From the NCBI GenBank assembly GCA_946902985.2, contig OX336395.1, positions 15,168,708 to 15,232,707 of the forward strand: 64,000 nt of DNA, given 5' to 3'. Both the position numbers and the translations under genes were made by a program. Numbering within the stretch: the first letter of the stretch is position 1; every line of letters starts with the position of its first letter. This DNA comes from Meconema thalassinum. Its lineage: Eukaryota; Arthropoda; Insecta; Orthoptera; Tettigoniidae. The notes below the pieces were generated by a model that was not told the origin of the DNA, did not search any database, and was given only the letters and a program-made list of their open reading frames with translations. Shown piece after piece: positions 35,801 to 51,700 of the stretch.

Positions 35801-38800
35801 TAGAGGGAGACAAAAGGAAACCATGACAACCATCATGGCCGCTGAGGGAGCGCGAGGCCACCTCGGCAATATGATCTGTTTATAGAGGCAGACAAAAGGA
35901 AACCATGACAACCATCATGGCCGCTGAGGGAACGCGAGGCCACCTCGGCAATATGATCTGTTTATAGAGGGAGACAAAAGGAAACCATGACAACCATCAT
36001 GGCCGCTGAGGGAACGCGAGGCCACCTCGGCAATATGATCTGTTTATAGAGGGAGACAAAAGGAAACCATGACAACCATCATGGCCGCTGAGGGAACGCG
36101 AGGCCACCTCGGCAATATGATCTGTTTATAGAGGGAGTCAAAAGGAAACCATGACAACCATCATGGCCGCTGAGGGAACGCGAGGCCACCTCGGCAATAT
36201 GATCTGTTTATAGAGGGAGACAAAAGGAAACCATGACAACCATCATGGCCGCTGAGGGAACGCGAGGCCACCTCGGCAATATGATCTGTTTATAGAGGGA
36301 GACAAAAGGAAACCATGACAACCATCATGGCCGCTGAGGGAACGCGAGGCCACCTCGGCAATATGATCTGTTTATAGAGGGAGACAAAAGGAAACCATGA
36401 CAACCATCATGGCCGCTGAGGGAACGCGAGGCCACCTCGGCAATATGATCTGTTTATAGAGGGAGACAAAAGGAAACCATGACAACCATCATGGCCGCTG
36501 AGGGAACGCGAGGCCACCTCGGCAATATGATCTGTTTATAGAGGGAGACAAAAGGAAACCATGACAACCATCATGGCCGCTGAGGGAAAGCGAGGCCACC
36601 TCGGCAATATGATCTGTTTATAGAGGGAGACAAAAGGAAACCATGACAACCATCATGGCCGCTGAGGGAACGCGAGGCCACCTCGGCAATATGATCTGTT
36701 TATAGAGGGAGACAAAAGGAAACCATGACAACCATCATGGCCGCTGAGGGAACGCGAGGCCACCTCGGCAATATGATCTGTTTATAGAGGGAGACAAAAG
36801 GAAACCATGACAACCATCATGGCCGCTGAGGGAACGCGAGGCCACCTCGGCAATATGATCTGTTTATAGAGGGAGACAAAAGGAAACCATGACAACCATC
36901 ATGGCCGCTGAGGGAACGCGAGGCCACCTCGGCAATATGATCTGTTTATAGAGGGAGACAAAAGGAAACCATGACAACCATCATGGCCGCTGAGGGAACG
37001 CGAGGCCACCTCGGCAATATGATCTGTTTATAGAGGGAGACAAAAGGAAACCATGACAACCATCATGGCCGCTGAGGGAACGCGAGGCCACCTCGGCAAT
37101 ATGATCTGTTTATAGAGGCAGACAAAAGGAAACCATGACAACCATCATGGCCGCTGAGGGAACGCGAGGCCACCTCGGCAATATGATCTGTTTATAGAGG
37201 GAGACAAAAGGAAACCATGACAACCATCATGGCCGCTGAGGGAACGCGAGGCCACCTCGGCAATATGATCTGTTTATAGAGGGAGACAAAAGGAAACCAT
37301 GACAACCATCATGGCCGCTGAGGGAACGCGAGGCCACCTCGGCAATATGATCTGTTTATAGAGGGAGACAAAAGGAAACCATGACAACCATCATGGCCGC
37401 TGAGGGAACGCGAGGCCACCTCGGCAATATGATCTGTTTATAGAGGGAGACAAAAGGAAACCATGACAACCATCATGGCCGCTGAGGGAACGCGAGGCCA
37501 CTTCGGCAATATGATCTGTTTATAGAGGGAGACAAAAGGAAACCATGACAACCATCATGGCCGCTGAGGGAGCGCGAGGCCACCTCGGCAATATGATCTG
37601 TTTATAGAGGGAGACAAAAGGAAACCATGACAACCATCATGGCCGCTGAGGGAACGCGAGGCCACCTCGGCAATATGATCTGTTTATAGAGGGAGACAAA
37701 AGGAAACCATGACAACCATCATGGCCGCTGAGGGAGCGCGAGGCCACCTCGGCAATATGATCTGTTTATAGAGGGAGACAAAAGGAAACAATGACAACCA
37801 TCATGGCCGCTGAGGGAACGCGAGGCCACCTCGGCAATATGATCTGTTTATAGAGGGAGACAAAAGGAAACCATGACAACCATCATGGCCGCTGAGGGAA
37901 CGCGAGGCCACCTCGGCAATATGATCTGTTTATAGAGGGAGACAAAAGGAAACCATGACAACCATCATGGCCGCTGAGGGAACGCGAGGCCACCTCGGCA
38001 ATATGATCTGTTTATAGAGGGAGACAAAAGGAAACCATGACAACCATCATGGCCGCTGAGGGAGCGCGAGGCCACCTCGGCAATATGATCTGTTTATAGA
38101 GGCAGACAAAAGGAAACCATGACAACCATCATGGCCGCTGAGGGAACGCGAGGCCACCTCGGCAATATGATCTGTTTATAGAGGGAGACAAAAGGAAACC
38201 ATGACAACCATCATGGCCGCTGAGGGAACGCGAGGCCACCTCGGCAATATGATATGTTCATAGAGGGAGACAAAAGGAAACCATGACAACCATCATGGCC
38301 GCTGAGGGAACGCGAGGCCACCTCGGCAATATGATCTGTTTATAGAGGGAGACAAAAGGAAACCATGACAACCATCATGGCCGCTGAGGGAACGCGAGGC
38401 CACCTCGGCAATATGATCTGTTTATAGAGGGAGACAAAAGGAAACCATGACAACCATCATGGCCGCTGAGGGAACGCGAGGCCACCTCGGCAATATGATC
38501 TGTTTATAGAGGGAGACAAAAGGAAACCATGACAACCATCATGGCCGCTGAGGGAACGCGAGGCCACCTCGGCAATATGATCTGTTTATAGAGGGAGACA
38601 AAAGGAAACCATGACAACCATCATGGCCGCTGAGGGAACGCGAGGCCACCTCGGCAATATGATCTGTTTATAGAGGGAGACAAAAGGAAACCATGACAAC
38701 CATCATGGCCGCTGAGGGAACGCGAGGCCACCTCGGCAATATGATCTGTTTATAGAGGGAGACAAAAGGAAACCATGACAACCATCATGGCCGCTGAGGG

Positions 38801-39799
38801 AGCGCGAGGCCACCTCGGCAATATGATCTGTTTATAGAGGGAGACAAAAGGAAACCATGACAATCATCATGGCCGCTGAGGGAACGCGAGGCCACCTCGG
38901 CAATATGATCTGTTTATAGGGGGAGACAAAAGGAAACCATGACAACCATCATGGCCGCTGAGGGAACGCGAGGCCACCTCGGCAATATGATCTGTTTATA
39001 GAGGGAGACAAAAGGAAACCATGACAACCATCATGGCCGCTGAGGGAACGCGAGGCCACCTCGGCAATATGATCTGTTTATAGAGGGAGACAAAAGGAAA
39101 CCATGACAACCATCATGGCCGCTGAGGGAACGCGAGGCCACCTCGGCAATATGATCTGTTTATAGAGGGAGACAAAAGGAAACCATGACAACCATCATGG
39201 CCGCTGAGGGAACGCGAGGCCACCTCGGCAATATGATCTGTTTATAGAGGGAGACAAAAGGAAACCATGACAACCATCATGGCCGCTGAGGGAACGCGAG
39301 GCCACCTCGGCAATATGATCTGTTTATAGAGGGAGACAAAAGAAAACCATGACAACCATCATGGCCGCTGAGGGAACGCGAGGCCACCTCGGCAATATGA
39401 TCTGTTTATAGAGGGAGACAAAAGGAAACCATGACAACCATCATGGCCGCTGAGGGAACGCGAGGCCACCTCGGCAATATGATCTGTTTATAGAGGGAGA
39501 CAAAAGGAAACCATGACAACCATCATGGCCGCTGAGGGAACGCGAGGCCACCTCGGCAATATGATCTGTTTATAGAGGGAGACAAAAGGAAACCATGACA
39601 ACCATCATGGCCGCTGAGGGAACGCGAGGCCACCTCGGCAATATGATCTGTTTATAGAGGGAGACAAAAGGAAACCATGACAACCATCATGGCCGCTGAG
39701 GGAACGCGAGGCCACCTCGGCAATATGATCTATTTATAGAGGGAGACAAAAGGAAACCATGACAACCATCATGGCCGCTGAGGGAACGCGAGGCCACCT

Positions 39800-42700
39800 C
39801 GGCAATATGATCTGTTTATAGAGGGAGACAAAAGGAAACCATGACAACCATCATGGCCGCTGAGGGAACGCGAGGCCACCTCGGCAATATGATATGTTTA
39901 TAGAGGGAGACAAAAGGAAACCATGACAACCATCATGGCCGCTGAGGGAACGCGAGGCCACCTCGGCAATATGATCTGTTTATAGAGGGAGACAAAAGGA
40001 AACCATGACAACCATCATGGCCGCTGAGGGAGCGCGAGGCCACCTCGGCAATATGATCTGTTTATAGAGGGAGACAAAAGGAAACCATGACAACCATCAA
40101 GGCCGCTGAGGGAACGCGAGGCCACCTCGGCAATATGATCTGTTTATAGAGGGAGACAAAAGGAAACCATGACAACCATCATGGCCGCTGAGGGAGCGCG
40201 AGGCCACCTCGGCAATATGATCTGTTTATAGAGGGAGACAAAAGGAAACCATGACAACCATCATGGCCGCTGAGGGAATGCGAGGCCACCTCGGCAATAT
40301 GATCTGTTTATAGAGGGAGACAAAAGGAAACCATGACAACCATCATGGCCGCTGAGGGAACGCGAGGCCACCTCGGCAATATGATCTGTTTATAGAGGGA
40401 GACAAAAGGAAACCATGACAACCATCATGGCCGCTGAGGGAGCGCGAGGCCACCTCGGCAATAAGATCTGTTTATAGAGGGAGACAAAAGGAAACCATGA
40501 CAACCATCATGGCCGCTGAGGGAACGCGAGGCCACCTCGGCAATATGATCTGTTTATAGAGGGAGACAAAAGGAAACCATGACAACCATCATGGCCGCTG
40601 AGGGAACGCGAGGCCACCGTGGCAATATGTTCACTTTATAGAGGGAGACAAAAGGAAACCATGACAACCATCATGGCCGCTGAGGGAACGCGAGGCCACC
40701 TCGGCAATGTGATCTGTTTATAGAGGGAGACAAAAGGAAACCATGACAACCATCATGGCCGCTGAGGGAACGCGAGGCCACCTCGGCAATATGATCTGTT
40801 TATAGAGGGAGACAAAAGGAAACCATGACAACCATCATGGCCGCTGAGGGAACGCGAGGCCACCTCGGCAATATGATCTGTTTATAGAGGGAGACAAAAG
40901 GAAACCATGACAACCATCATGGCCGCTGAGGGAACGCGAGGCCACCTCGGCAATATGATCTGTTTATAGAGGGAGACAAAAGGAAACCATGACAACCATC
41001 ATGGCCGCTGAGGGAGCGCGAGGCCATCTCGGCAATATGATCTGTTTATAGAGGGAGACAAAAGGAAACCATGACAACCATCATGGCCGCTGAGGGAACG
41101 CGAGGCCACCTCGGCAATATGATCTGTTTATAGAGGGAGACAAAAGGAAACCATGACAACCATCATGGCCGCTGAGGGAGCGCGAGGCCACCTCGGCAAT
41201 ATGATCTGTTTATAGAGGGAGACAAAAGGAAACCATGACAACCATCATGGCCGCTGAGGGAACGCGAGGCCACCTCGGCAATATGATCTGTTTATAGAGG
41301 GAGACAAAAGGAAACCATGACAACCATCATGGCCACTGAGGGAACGCGAGGCCACCTCGGCAATATGATCTGTTTATAGAGGGAGACAAAAGGAAACCAT
41401 GACAACCATCATGGCCACTGAGGAAACGCGAGGCCACCTCGGCAATATGATCTGTTTATAGAGGGAGACAAAAGGAAACCATGACAACCATCATGGCCGC
41501 TGAGGGAACGCGAGGCCACCTCGGCAATATGATCTGTTTATAGAGGGAGACAAAAGGAAACCATGACAACCATCATGGCCACTGAGGAAACGCGAGGCCA
41601 CCTCGGCAATATGATCTGTTTATAGAGGGAGACAAAAGGAAACCATGACAACCATCATGGCCGCTGAGGGAACGCGAGGCCACCTCGGCAATATGATCTG
41701 TTTATAGAGGGAGACAAAAGAAACCATGACAACCATCATGGCCGCTGAGGGAACGCGAGGCCACCTCGGCAATATGATCTGTTTATAGGGGGAGACAAAA
41801 GGAAACCATGACAACCATCATGGCCGCTGAGGGAACGCGAGGCCACCTCGGCAATATGATCTGTTTATAGAGGGAGACAAAAGGAAACCATGACAACCAT
41901 CATGGCCGCTGAGGGAACGCGAGGCCACCTCGGCAATATGATCTGTTTATAGAGGGAGACAAAAGGAAACCATGACAACCATCATGGCCGCTGAGGGAAC
42001 GCGAGGCCACCTCGGCAATATGATCTGTTTATAGAGGGAGACAAAAGGAAACCATGACAACCATCATGGCCGCTGAGGGAACGCGAGGCCACCTCGGCAA
42101 TATGATCTGTTTATAGAGGGAGACAAAAGGAAACAATGACAACCATCATGGCCGCTGAGGGAATGCGAGGCCACCTCGGCAATATGATCTGTTTATAGAG
42201 GGAGACAAAAGGAAACCATGAGAACCATCATGGCCGCTGAGGGAACGCGAGGCCACCTCGGCAATGTGATCTGTTTATAGAGGGAGACAAAAGGAAACCA
42301 TGACAACCATCATGGCCGCTGAGGGAACGCGAGGTCACCTCGGCAATATGATCTGTTTATAGAGGGAGACAAAAGGAAACCATGACAACCATCATGGCCG
42401 CTGAGGGAACGCGAGGCCACCTCGGCAATATGATCTGTTTATAGAGGGAGACAAAAGGAAACCATGACAACCATCATGGCCGCTGAGGGAACGCGAGGCC
42501 ACCTCGGCAATATGATCTGTTTATAGAGGGAGACAAAAGGAAACCATGACAACCATCATGGCCGCTGAGGGAACGCGAGGCCACCACGGCAATATGATCT
42601 GTTTATAGAGGGAGACAAAAGGAAACAATGACAACCATCATGGCCGCTGAGGGAACGCGAGGCCACCTCGGCAATATGATCTGTTTATAGAGGGAGACAA

Positions 42701-45700
42701 AAGGAAACCATGACAACCATCATGGCCGCTGAGGGAACGCGAGGCCACCTCGGCAATATGATCTGTTTATAGAGGGAGACAAAAGGAAACCATGACAACC
42801 ATCATGGCCGCTGAGGGAACGCGAGGCCACCTCGGCAATATGATCTGTTTATAGAGGGAGACAAAAGGAAACCATGACAACCATCATGGCCGCTGAGGGA
42901 ACGCGAGGCCACCTCGGCAATATGATCTGTTTATAGAGGGAGACAAAAGGAAACAATGACAACCATCATGGCCGCTGAGGGAACGCGAGGCCACCTCGGC
43001 AATATGATCTGTTTATAGAGGGAGACAAAAGGAAACCATGACAACCATCATGGCCGCTGAGGGAACGCGAGGCCACCTCGGCAATATGATCTGTTTATAG
43101 AGGGAGACAAAAGGAAACCATGACAACCATCATGGCCGCTGAGGGAATGCGAGGCCACCTCGGCAATATGATCTGTTTATAGAGGGAGACAAAAGGAAAC
43201 CATGACAACCATCATGGCCGCTGAGGGAACGCGAGGCCACCTCGGCAATATGATCTGTTTATAGAGGGAGACAAAAGGAAACCATGACAACCATCATGGC
43301 CGCTGAGGGAACGCGAGGCCACCTCGGCAATATGATCTGTTTATAGAGGGAGACAAAAGGAAACCATGACAACCATCATGGCCACTGAGGGAACGCGAGG
43401 CCACCTCGGCAATATGATCTGTTTATAGAGGGAGACAAAAGGAAACCATGACAACCATCATGGCCGCTGTGGGAACGCGAGGCCACCTCGGCAATATGAT
43501 CTGTTTATAGAGGGAGACAAAAGGAAACCATGACAACCATCATGGCCGCTGAGGGAACGCGAGGCCACCTCGGCAATATGATCTGTTTATAGAGGGAGAC
43601 AAAAGGAAACCATGACAATCATCATGGCCGCTGAGGGAACGCGAGGCCACCTCGGCAATATGATCTGTTTATAGAGGGAGACAAAAGGAAACCATGACAA
43701 CCATCATGGCCGCTGAGGGAACGCGAGGCCACCTCGGCAATATGATCTGTTTATAGAGGGAGACAAAAGGAAACCATGACAACCATCATGGCCGCTGAGG
43801 GAACGCGAGGCCACCTCGGCAATATGATCTGTTTATAGAGGGAGACAAAAGGAAACCATGACAACCATCATGGCCGCTGAGGGAACGCGAGGCCACCTCG
43901 GCAATATGATCTGTTTATAGAGGGAGACAAAAGGAAACCATGACAACCATCATGGCCGCTGAGGGAACGCGAGGCCACCTCGGCAATATGATCTGTTTAT
44001 AGAGGGAGACAAAAGGAAACCATGACAACCATCATGGCCGCTGAGGGAACGCGAGGCCACCTCGGCAATATGATCTGTTTATAGAGGGAGACAAAAGGAA
44101 ACCATGACAACCATCATGGCCGCTGAGGGAACGCGAGGCCACCTCGGCAATATGATATGTTTATAGAGGGAGACAAAAGGAAACCATGACAACCATCATG
44201 GCCGCTGAGGGAACGCGAGGCCACCTCGGCAATATGATCTGTTTATAGAGGGAGACAAAAGGAAACAATGACAACCATCATGGCCGCTGTGGGAACGCGA
44301 GGCCACCTCGGCAATATGATCTGTTTATAGAGGGAGACAAAAGGAAACCATGACAACCATCATGGCCGCTGAGGGAACGCGAGGCCACCTCGGCAATATG
44401 ATCTGTTTATAGAGGGAGACAAAAGGAAACCATGACAACCATCATGGCCGCTGAGGGAACGCGAGGCCACCTCGGCAATATGATCTGTTTATAGAGGGAG
44501 ACAAAAGGAAACAATGACAACCATCATGGCCGCTGTGGGAACGCGAGGCCACCTCGGCAATATGATCTGTTTATAGAGGGAGACAAAAGGAAACCATGAC
44601 AACCATCATGGCCGCTGAGGGAACGCGAGGCCACCTCGGCAATATGATCTGTTTATAGAGGGAGACAAAAGGAAACCATGACAACCATCATGGCCGCTGA
44701 GGGAACGCGAGGCCACCTCGGCAATATGATCTGTTTATAGAGGGAGACAAAAGGAAACCATGACAACCATCATGGCCGCTGAGGGAACGCGAGGCCACCA
44801 CGGCAATATGATCTGTTTATAGAGGGAGACAAAAGGAAACAATGACAACCATCATGGCCGCTGAGGGAACGCGAGGCCACCTCGGCAATATGATCTGTTT
44901 ATAGAGGGAGACAAAAGGAAACCATGACAACCATCATGGCCGCTGAGGGAACGCGAGGCCACCTCGGCAATATGATCTGTTTATAGAGGGAGACAAAAGG
45001 AAACCATGACAACCATCATGGCCGCTGAGGGAACGCGAGGCCACCTCGGCAATATGATCTGTTTATAGAGGGAGACAAAAGGAAACCATGACAACCATCA
45101 TGGCCGCTGAGGGAACGCGAGGCCACCTCGGCAATATGATCTGTTTATAGAGGGAGACAAAAGGAAACAATGACAACCATCATGGCCGCTGAGGGAACGC
45201 GAGGCCACCTCGGCAATATGATCTGTTTATAGAGGGAGACAAAAGGAAACCATGACAACCATCATGGCCGCTGAGGGAACGCGAGGCCACCTCGGCAATA
45301 TGATCTGTTTATAGAGGGAGACAAAAGGAAACCATGACAACCATCATGGCCGCTGAGGGAACGCGAGGCCACCTCGGCAATATGATCTGTTTATAGAGGG
45401 AGACAAAAGGAAACCATGACAACCATCATGGCCGCTGAGGGAACGCGAGGCCACCTCGGCAATATGATCTGTTTATAGAGGGAGACAAAAGGAAACCATG
45501 ACAACCATCATGGCCGCTGAGGGAACGCGAGGCCACCTCGGCAATATGATCTGTTTATAGAGGGAGACAAAAGGAAACCATGACAACCATCATGGCCACT
45601 GAGGGAACGCGAGGCCACCTCGGCAATATGATCTGTTTATAGAGGGAGACAAAAGGAAACCATGACAACCATCATGGCCGCTGTGGGAACGCGAGGCCAC

Positions 45701-48700
45701 CTCGGCAATATGATCTGTTTATAGAGGGAGACAAAAGGAAACCATGACAACCATCATGGCCGCTGAGGGAACGCGAGGCCACCTCGGCAATATGATCTGT
45801 TTATAGAGGGAGACAAAAGGAAACCATGACAATCATCATGGCCGCTGAGGGAACGCGAGGCCACCTCGGCAATATGATCTGTTTATAGAGGGAGACAAAA
45901 GGAAACCATGACAACCATCATGGCCGCTGAGGGAACGCGAGGCCACCTCGGCAATATGATCTGTTTATAGAGGGAGACAAAAGGAAACCATGACAACCAT
46001 CATGGCCGCTGAGGGAACGCGAGGCCACCTCGGCAATATGATCTGTTTATAGAGGGAGACAAAAGGAAACCATGACAACCATCATGGCCGCTGAGGGAAC
46101 GCGAGGCCACCTCGGCAATATGATCTGTTTATAGAGGGAGACAAAAGGAAACCATGACAACCATCATGGCCGCTGAGGGAACGCGAGGCCACCTCGGCAA
46201 TATGATCTGTTTATAGAGGGAGACAAAAGGAAACCATGACAACCATCATGGCCGCTGAGGGAACGCGAGGCCACCTCGGCAATATGATATGTTTATAGAG
46301 GGAGACAAAAGGAAACCATGACAACCATCATGGCCGCTGAGGGAACGCGAGGCCACCTCGGCAATATGATCTGTTTATAGAGGGAGACAAAAGGAAACCA
46401 TGACAACCATCATGGCCGCTGAGGGAGCGCGAGGCCACCTCGGCAATATGATCTGTTTATAGAGGGAGACAAAAGGAAACCATGACAACCATCAAGGCCG
46501 CTGAGGGAACGCGAGGCCACCTCGGCAATATGATCTGTTTATAGAGGGAGACAAAAGGAAACCATGACAACCATCATGGCCGCTGAGGGAGCGCGAGGCC
46601 ACCTCGGCAATATGATCTGTTTATAGAGGGAGACAAAAGGAAACCATGACAACCATCATGGCCGCTGAGGGAATGCGAGGCCACCTCGGCAATATGATCT
46701 GTTTATAGAGGGAGACAAAAGGAAACCATGACAACCATCATGGCCGCTGAGGGAACGCGAGGCCACCTCGGCAATATGATCTGTTTATAGAGGGAGACAA
46801 AAGGAAACCATGACAACCATCATGGCCGCTGAGGGAGCGCGAGGCCACCTCGGCAATAAGATCTGTTTATAGAGGGAGACAAAAGGAAACCATGACAACC
46901 ATCATGGCCGCTGAGGGAACGCGAGGCCACCTCGGCAATATGATCTGTTTATAGAGGGAGACAAAAGGAAACCATGACAACCATCATGGCCGCTGAGGGA
47001 ACGCGAGGCCACCGTGGCAATATGTTCACTTTATAGAGGGAGACAAAAGGAAACCATGACAACCATCATGGCCGCTGAGGGAACGCGAGGCCACCTCGGC
47101 AATGTGATCTGTTTATAGAGGGAGACAAAAGGAAACCATGACAACCATCATGGCCGCTGAGGGAACGCGAGGCCACCTCGGCAATATGATCTGTTTATAG
47201 AGGGAGACAAAAGGAAACCATGACAACCATCATGGCCGCTGAGGGAACGCGAGGCCACCTCGGCAATATGATCTGTTTATAGAGGGAGACAAAAGGAAAC
47301 CATGACAACCATCATGGCCGCTGAGGGAACGCGAGGCCACCTCGGCAATATGATCTGTTTATAGAGGGAGACAAAAGGAAACCATGACAACCATCATGGC
47401 CGCTGAGGGAGCGCGAGGCCATCTCGGCAATATGATCTGTTTATAGAGGGAGACAAAAGGAAACCATGACAACCATCATGGCCGCTGAGGGAACGCGAGG
47501 CCACCTCGGCAATATGATCTGTTTATAGAGGGAGACAAAAGGAAACCATGACAACCATCATGGCCGCTGAGGGAGCGCGAGGCCACCTCGGCAATATGAT
47601 CTGTTTATAGAGGGAGACAAAAGGAAACCATGACAACCATCATGGCCGCTGAGGGAACGCGAGGCCACCTCGGCAATATGATCTGTTTATAGAGGGAGAC
47701 AAAAGGAAACCATGACAACCATCATGGCCACTGAGGGAACGCGAGGCCACCTCGGCAATATGATCTGTTTATAGAGGGAGACAAAAGGAAACCATGACAA
47801 CCATCATGGCCACTGAGGAAACGCGAGGCCACCTCGGCAATATGATCTGTTTATAGAGGGAGACAAAAGGAAACCATGACAACCATCATGGCCGCTGAGG
47901 GAACGCGAGGCCACCTCGGCAATATGATCTGTTTATAGAGGGAGACAAAAGGAAACCATGACAACCATCATGGCCACTGAGGAAACGCGAGGCCACCTCG
48001 GCAATATGATCTGTTTATAGAGGGAGACAAAAGGAAACCATGACAACCATCATGGCCGCTGAGGGAACGCGAGGCCACCTCGGCAATATGATCTGTTTAT
48101 AGAGGGAGACAAAAGAAACCATGACAACCATCATGGCCGCTGAGGGAACGCGAGGCCACCTCGGCAATATGATCTGTTTATAGGGGGAGACAAAAGGAAA
48201 CCATGACAACCATCATGGCCGCTGAGGGAACGCGAGGCCACCTCGGCAATATGATCTGTTTATAGAGGGAGACAAAAGGAAACCATGACAACCATCATGG
48301 CCGCTGAGGGAACGCGAGGCCACCTCGGCAATATGATCTGTTTATAGAGGGAGACAAAAGGAAACCATGACAACCATCATGGCCGCTGAGGGAACGCGAG
48401 GCCACCTCGGCAATATGATCTGTTTATAGAGGGAGACAAAAGGAAACCATGACAACCATCATGGCCGCTGAGGGAACGCGAGGCCACCTCGGCAATATGA
48501 TCTGTTTATAGAGGGAGACAAAAGGAAACAATGACAACCATCATGGCCGCTGAGGGAATGCGAGGCCACCTCGGCAATATGATCTGTTTATAGAGGGAGA
48601 CAAAAGGAAACCATGAGAACCATCATGGCCGCTGAGGGAACGCGAGGCCACCTCGGCAATGTGATCTGTTTATAGAGGGAGACAAAAGGAAACCATGACA

Positions 48701-51700
48701 ACCATCATGGCCGCTGAGGGAACGCGAGGTCACCTCGGCAATATGATCTGTTTATAGAGGGAGACAAAAGGAAACCATGACAACCATCATGGCCGCTGAG
48801 GGAACGCGAGGCCACCTCGGCAATATGATCTGTTTATAGAGGGAGACAAAAGGAAACCATGACAACCATCATGGCCGCTGAGGGAACGCGAGGCCACCTC
48901 GGCAATATGATCTGTTTATAGAGGGAGACAAAAGGAAACCATGACAACCATCATGGCCGCTGAGGGAACGCGAGGCCACCACGGCAATATGATCTGTTTA
49001 TAGAGGGAGACAAAAGGAAACAATGACAACCATCATGGCCGCTGAGGGAACGCGAGGCCACCTCGGCAATATGATCTGTTTATAGAGGGAGACAAAAGGA
49101 AACCATGACAACCATCATGGCCGCTGAGGGAACGCGAGGCCACCTCGGCAATATGATCTGTTTATAGAGGGAGACAAAAGGAAACCATGACAACCATCAT
49201 GGCCGCTGAGGGAACGCGAGGCCACCTCGGCAATATGATCTGTTTATAGAGGGAGACAAAAGGAAACCATGACAACCATCATGGCCGCTGAGGGAACGCG
49301 AGGCCACCTCGGCAATATGATCTGTTTATAGAGGGAGACAAAAGGAAACAATGACAACCATCATGGCCGCTGAGGGAACGCGAGGCCACCTCGGCAATAT
49401 GATCTGTTTATAGAGGGAGACAAAAGGAAACCATGACAACCATCATGGCCGCTGAGGGAACGCGAGGCCACCTCGGCAATATGATCTGTTTATAGAGGGA
49501 GACAAAAGGAAACCATGACAACCATCATGGCCGCTGAGGGAATGCGAGGCCACCTCGGCAATATGATCTGTTTATAGAGGGAGACAAAAGGAAACCATGA
49601 CAACCATCATGGCCGCTGAGGGAACGCGAGGCCACCTCGGCAATATGATCTGTTTATAGAGGGAGACAAAAGGAAACCATGACAACCATCATGGCCGCTG
49701 AGGGAACGCGAGGCCACCTCGGCAATATGATCTGTTTATAGAGGGAGACAAAAGGAAACCATGACAACCATCATGGCCACTGAGGGAACGCGAGGCCACC
49801 TCGGCAATATGATCTGTTTATAGAGGGAGACAAAAGGAAACCATGACAACCATCATGGCCGCTGTGGGAACGCGAGGCCACCTCGGCAATATGATCTGTT
49901 TATAGAGGGAGACAAAAGGAAACCATGACAACCATCATGGCCGCTGAGGGAACGCGAGGCCACCTCGGCAATATGATCTGTTTATAGAGGGAGACAAAAG
50001 GAAACCATGACAATCATCATGGCCGCTGAGGGAACGCGAGGCCACCTCGGCAATATGATCTGTTTATAGAGGGAGACAAAAGGAAACCATGACAACCATC
50101 ATGGCCGCTGAGGGAACGCGAGGCCACCTCGGCAATATGATCTGTTTATAGAGGGAGACAAAAGGAAACCATGACAACCATCATGGCCGCTGAGGGAACG
50201 CGAGGCCACCTCGGCAATATGATCTGTTTATAGAGGGAGACAAAAGGAAACCATGACAACCATCATGGCCGCTGAGGGAACGCGAGGCCACCTCGGCAAT
50301 ATGATCTGTTTATAGAGGGAGACAAAAGGAAACCATGACAACCATCATGGCCGCTGAGGGAACGCGAGGCCACCTCGGCAATATGATCTGTTTATAGAGG
50401 GAGACAAAAGGAAACCATGACAACCATCATGGCCGCTGAGGGAACGCGAGGCCACCTCGGCAATATGATCTGTTTATAGAGGGAGACAAAAGGAAACCAT
50501 GACAACCATCATGGCCGCTGAGGGAACGCGAGGCCACCTCGGCAATATGATATGTTTATAGAGGGAGACAAAAGGAAACCATGACAACCATCATGGCCGC
50601 TGAGGGAACGCGAGGCCACCTCGGCAATATGATCTGTTTATAGAGGGAGACAAAAGGAAACAATGACAACCATCATGGCCGCTGTGGGAACGCGAGGCCA
50701 CCTCGGCAATATGATCTGTTTATAGAGGGAGACAAAAGGAAACCATGACAACCATCATGGCCGCTGAGGGAACGCGAGGCCACCTCGGCAATATGATCTG
50801 TTTATAGAGGGAGACAAAAGGAAACCATGACAACCATCATGGCCGCTGAGGGAACGCGAGGCCACCTCGGCAATATGATCTGTTTATAGAGGGAGACAAA
50901 AGGAAACAATGACAACCATCATGGCCGCTGTGGGAACGCGAGGCCACCTCGGCAATATGATCTGTTTATAGAGGGAGACAAAAGGAAACCATGACAACCA
51001 TCATGGCCGCTGAGGGAACGCGAGGCCACCTCGGCAATATGATCTGTTTATAGAGGGAGACAAAAGGAAACCATGACAACCATCATGGCCGCTGAGGGAA
51101 CGCGAGGCCACCTCGGCAATATGATCTGTTTATAGAGGGAGACAAAAGGAAACCATGACAACCATCATGGCCGCTGAGGGAACGCGAGGCCACCACGGCA
51201 ATATGATCTGTTTATAGAGGGAGACAAAAGGAAACAATGACAACCATCATGGCCGCTGAGGGAACGCGAGGCCACCTCGGCAATATGATCTGTTTATAGA
51301 GGGAGACAAAAGGAAACCATGACAACCATCATGGCCGCTGAGGGAACGCGAGGCCACCTCGGCAATATGATCTGTTTATAGAGGGAGACAAAAGGAAACC
51401 ATGACAACCATCATGGCCGCTGAGGGAACGCGAGGCCACCTCGGCAATATGATCTGTTTATAGAGGGAGACAAAAGGAAACCATGACAACCATCATGGCC
51501 GCTGAGGGAACGCGAGGCCACCTCGGCAATATGATCTGTTTATAGAGGGAGACAAAAGGAAACAATGACAACCATCATGGCCGCTGAGGGAACGCGAGGC
51601 CACCTCGGCAATATGATCTGTTTATAGAGGGAGACAAAAGGAAACCATGACAACCATCATGGCCGCTGAGGGAACGCGAGGCCACCTCGGCAATATGATC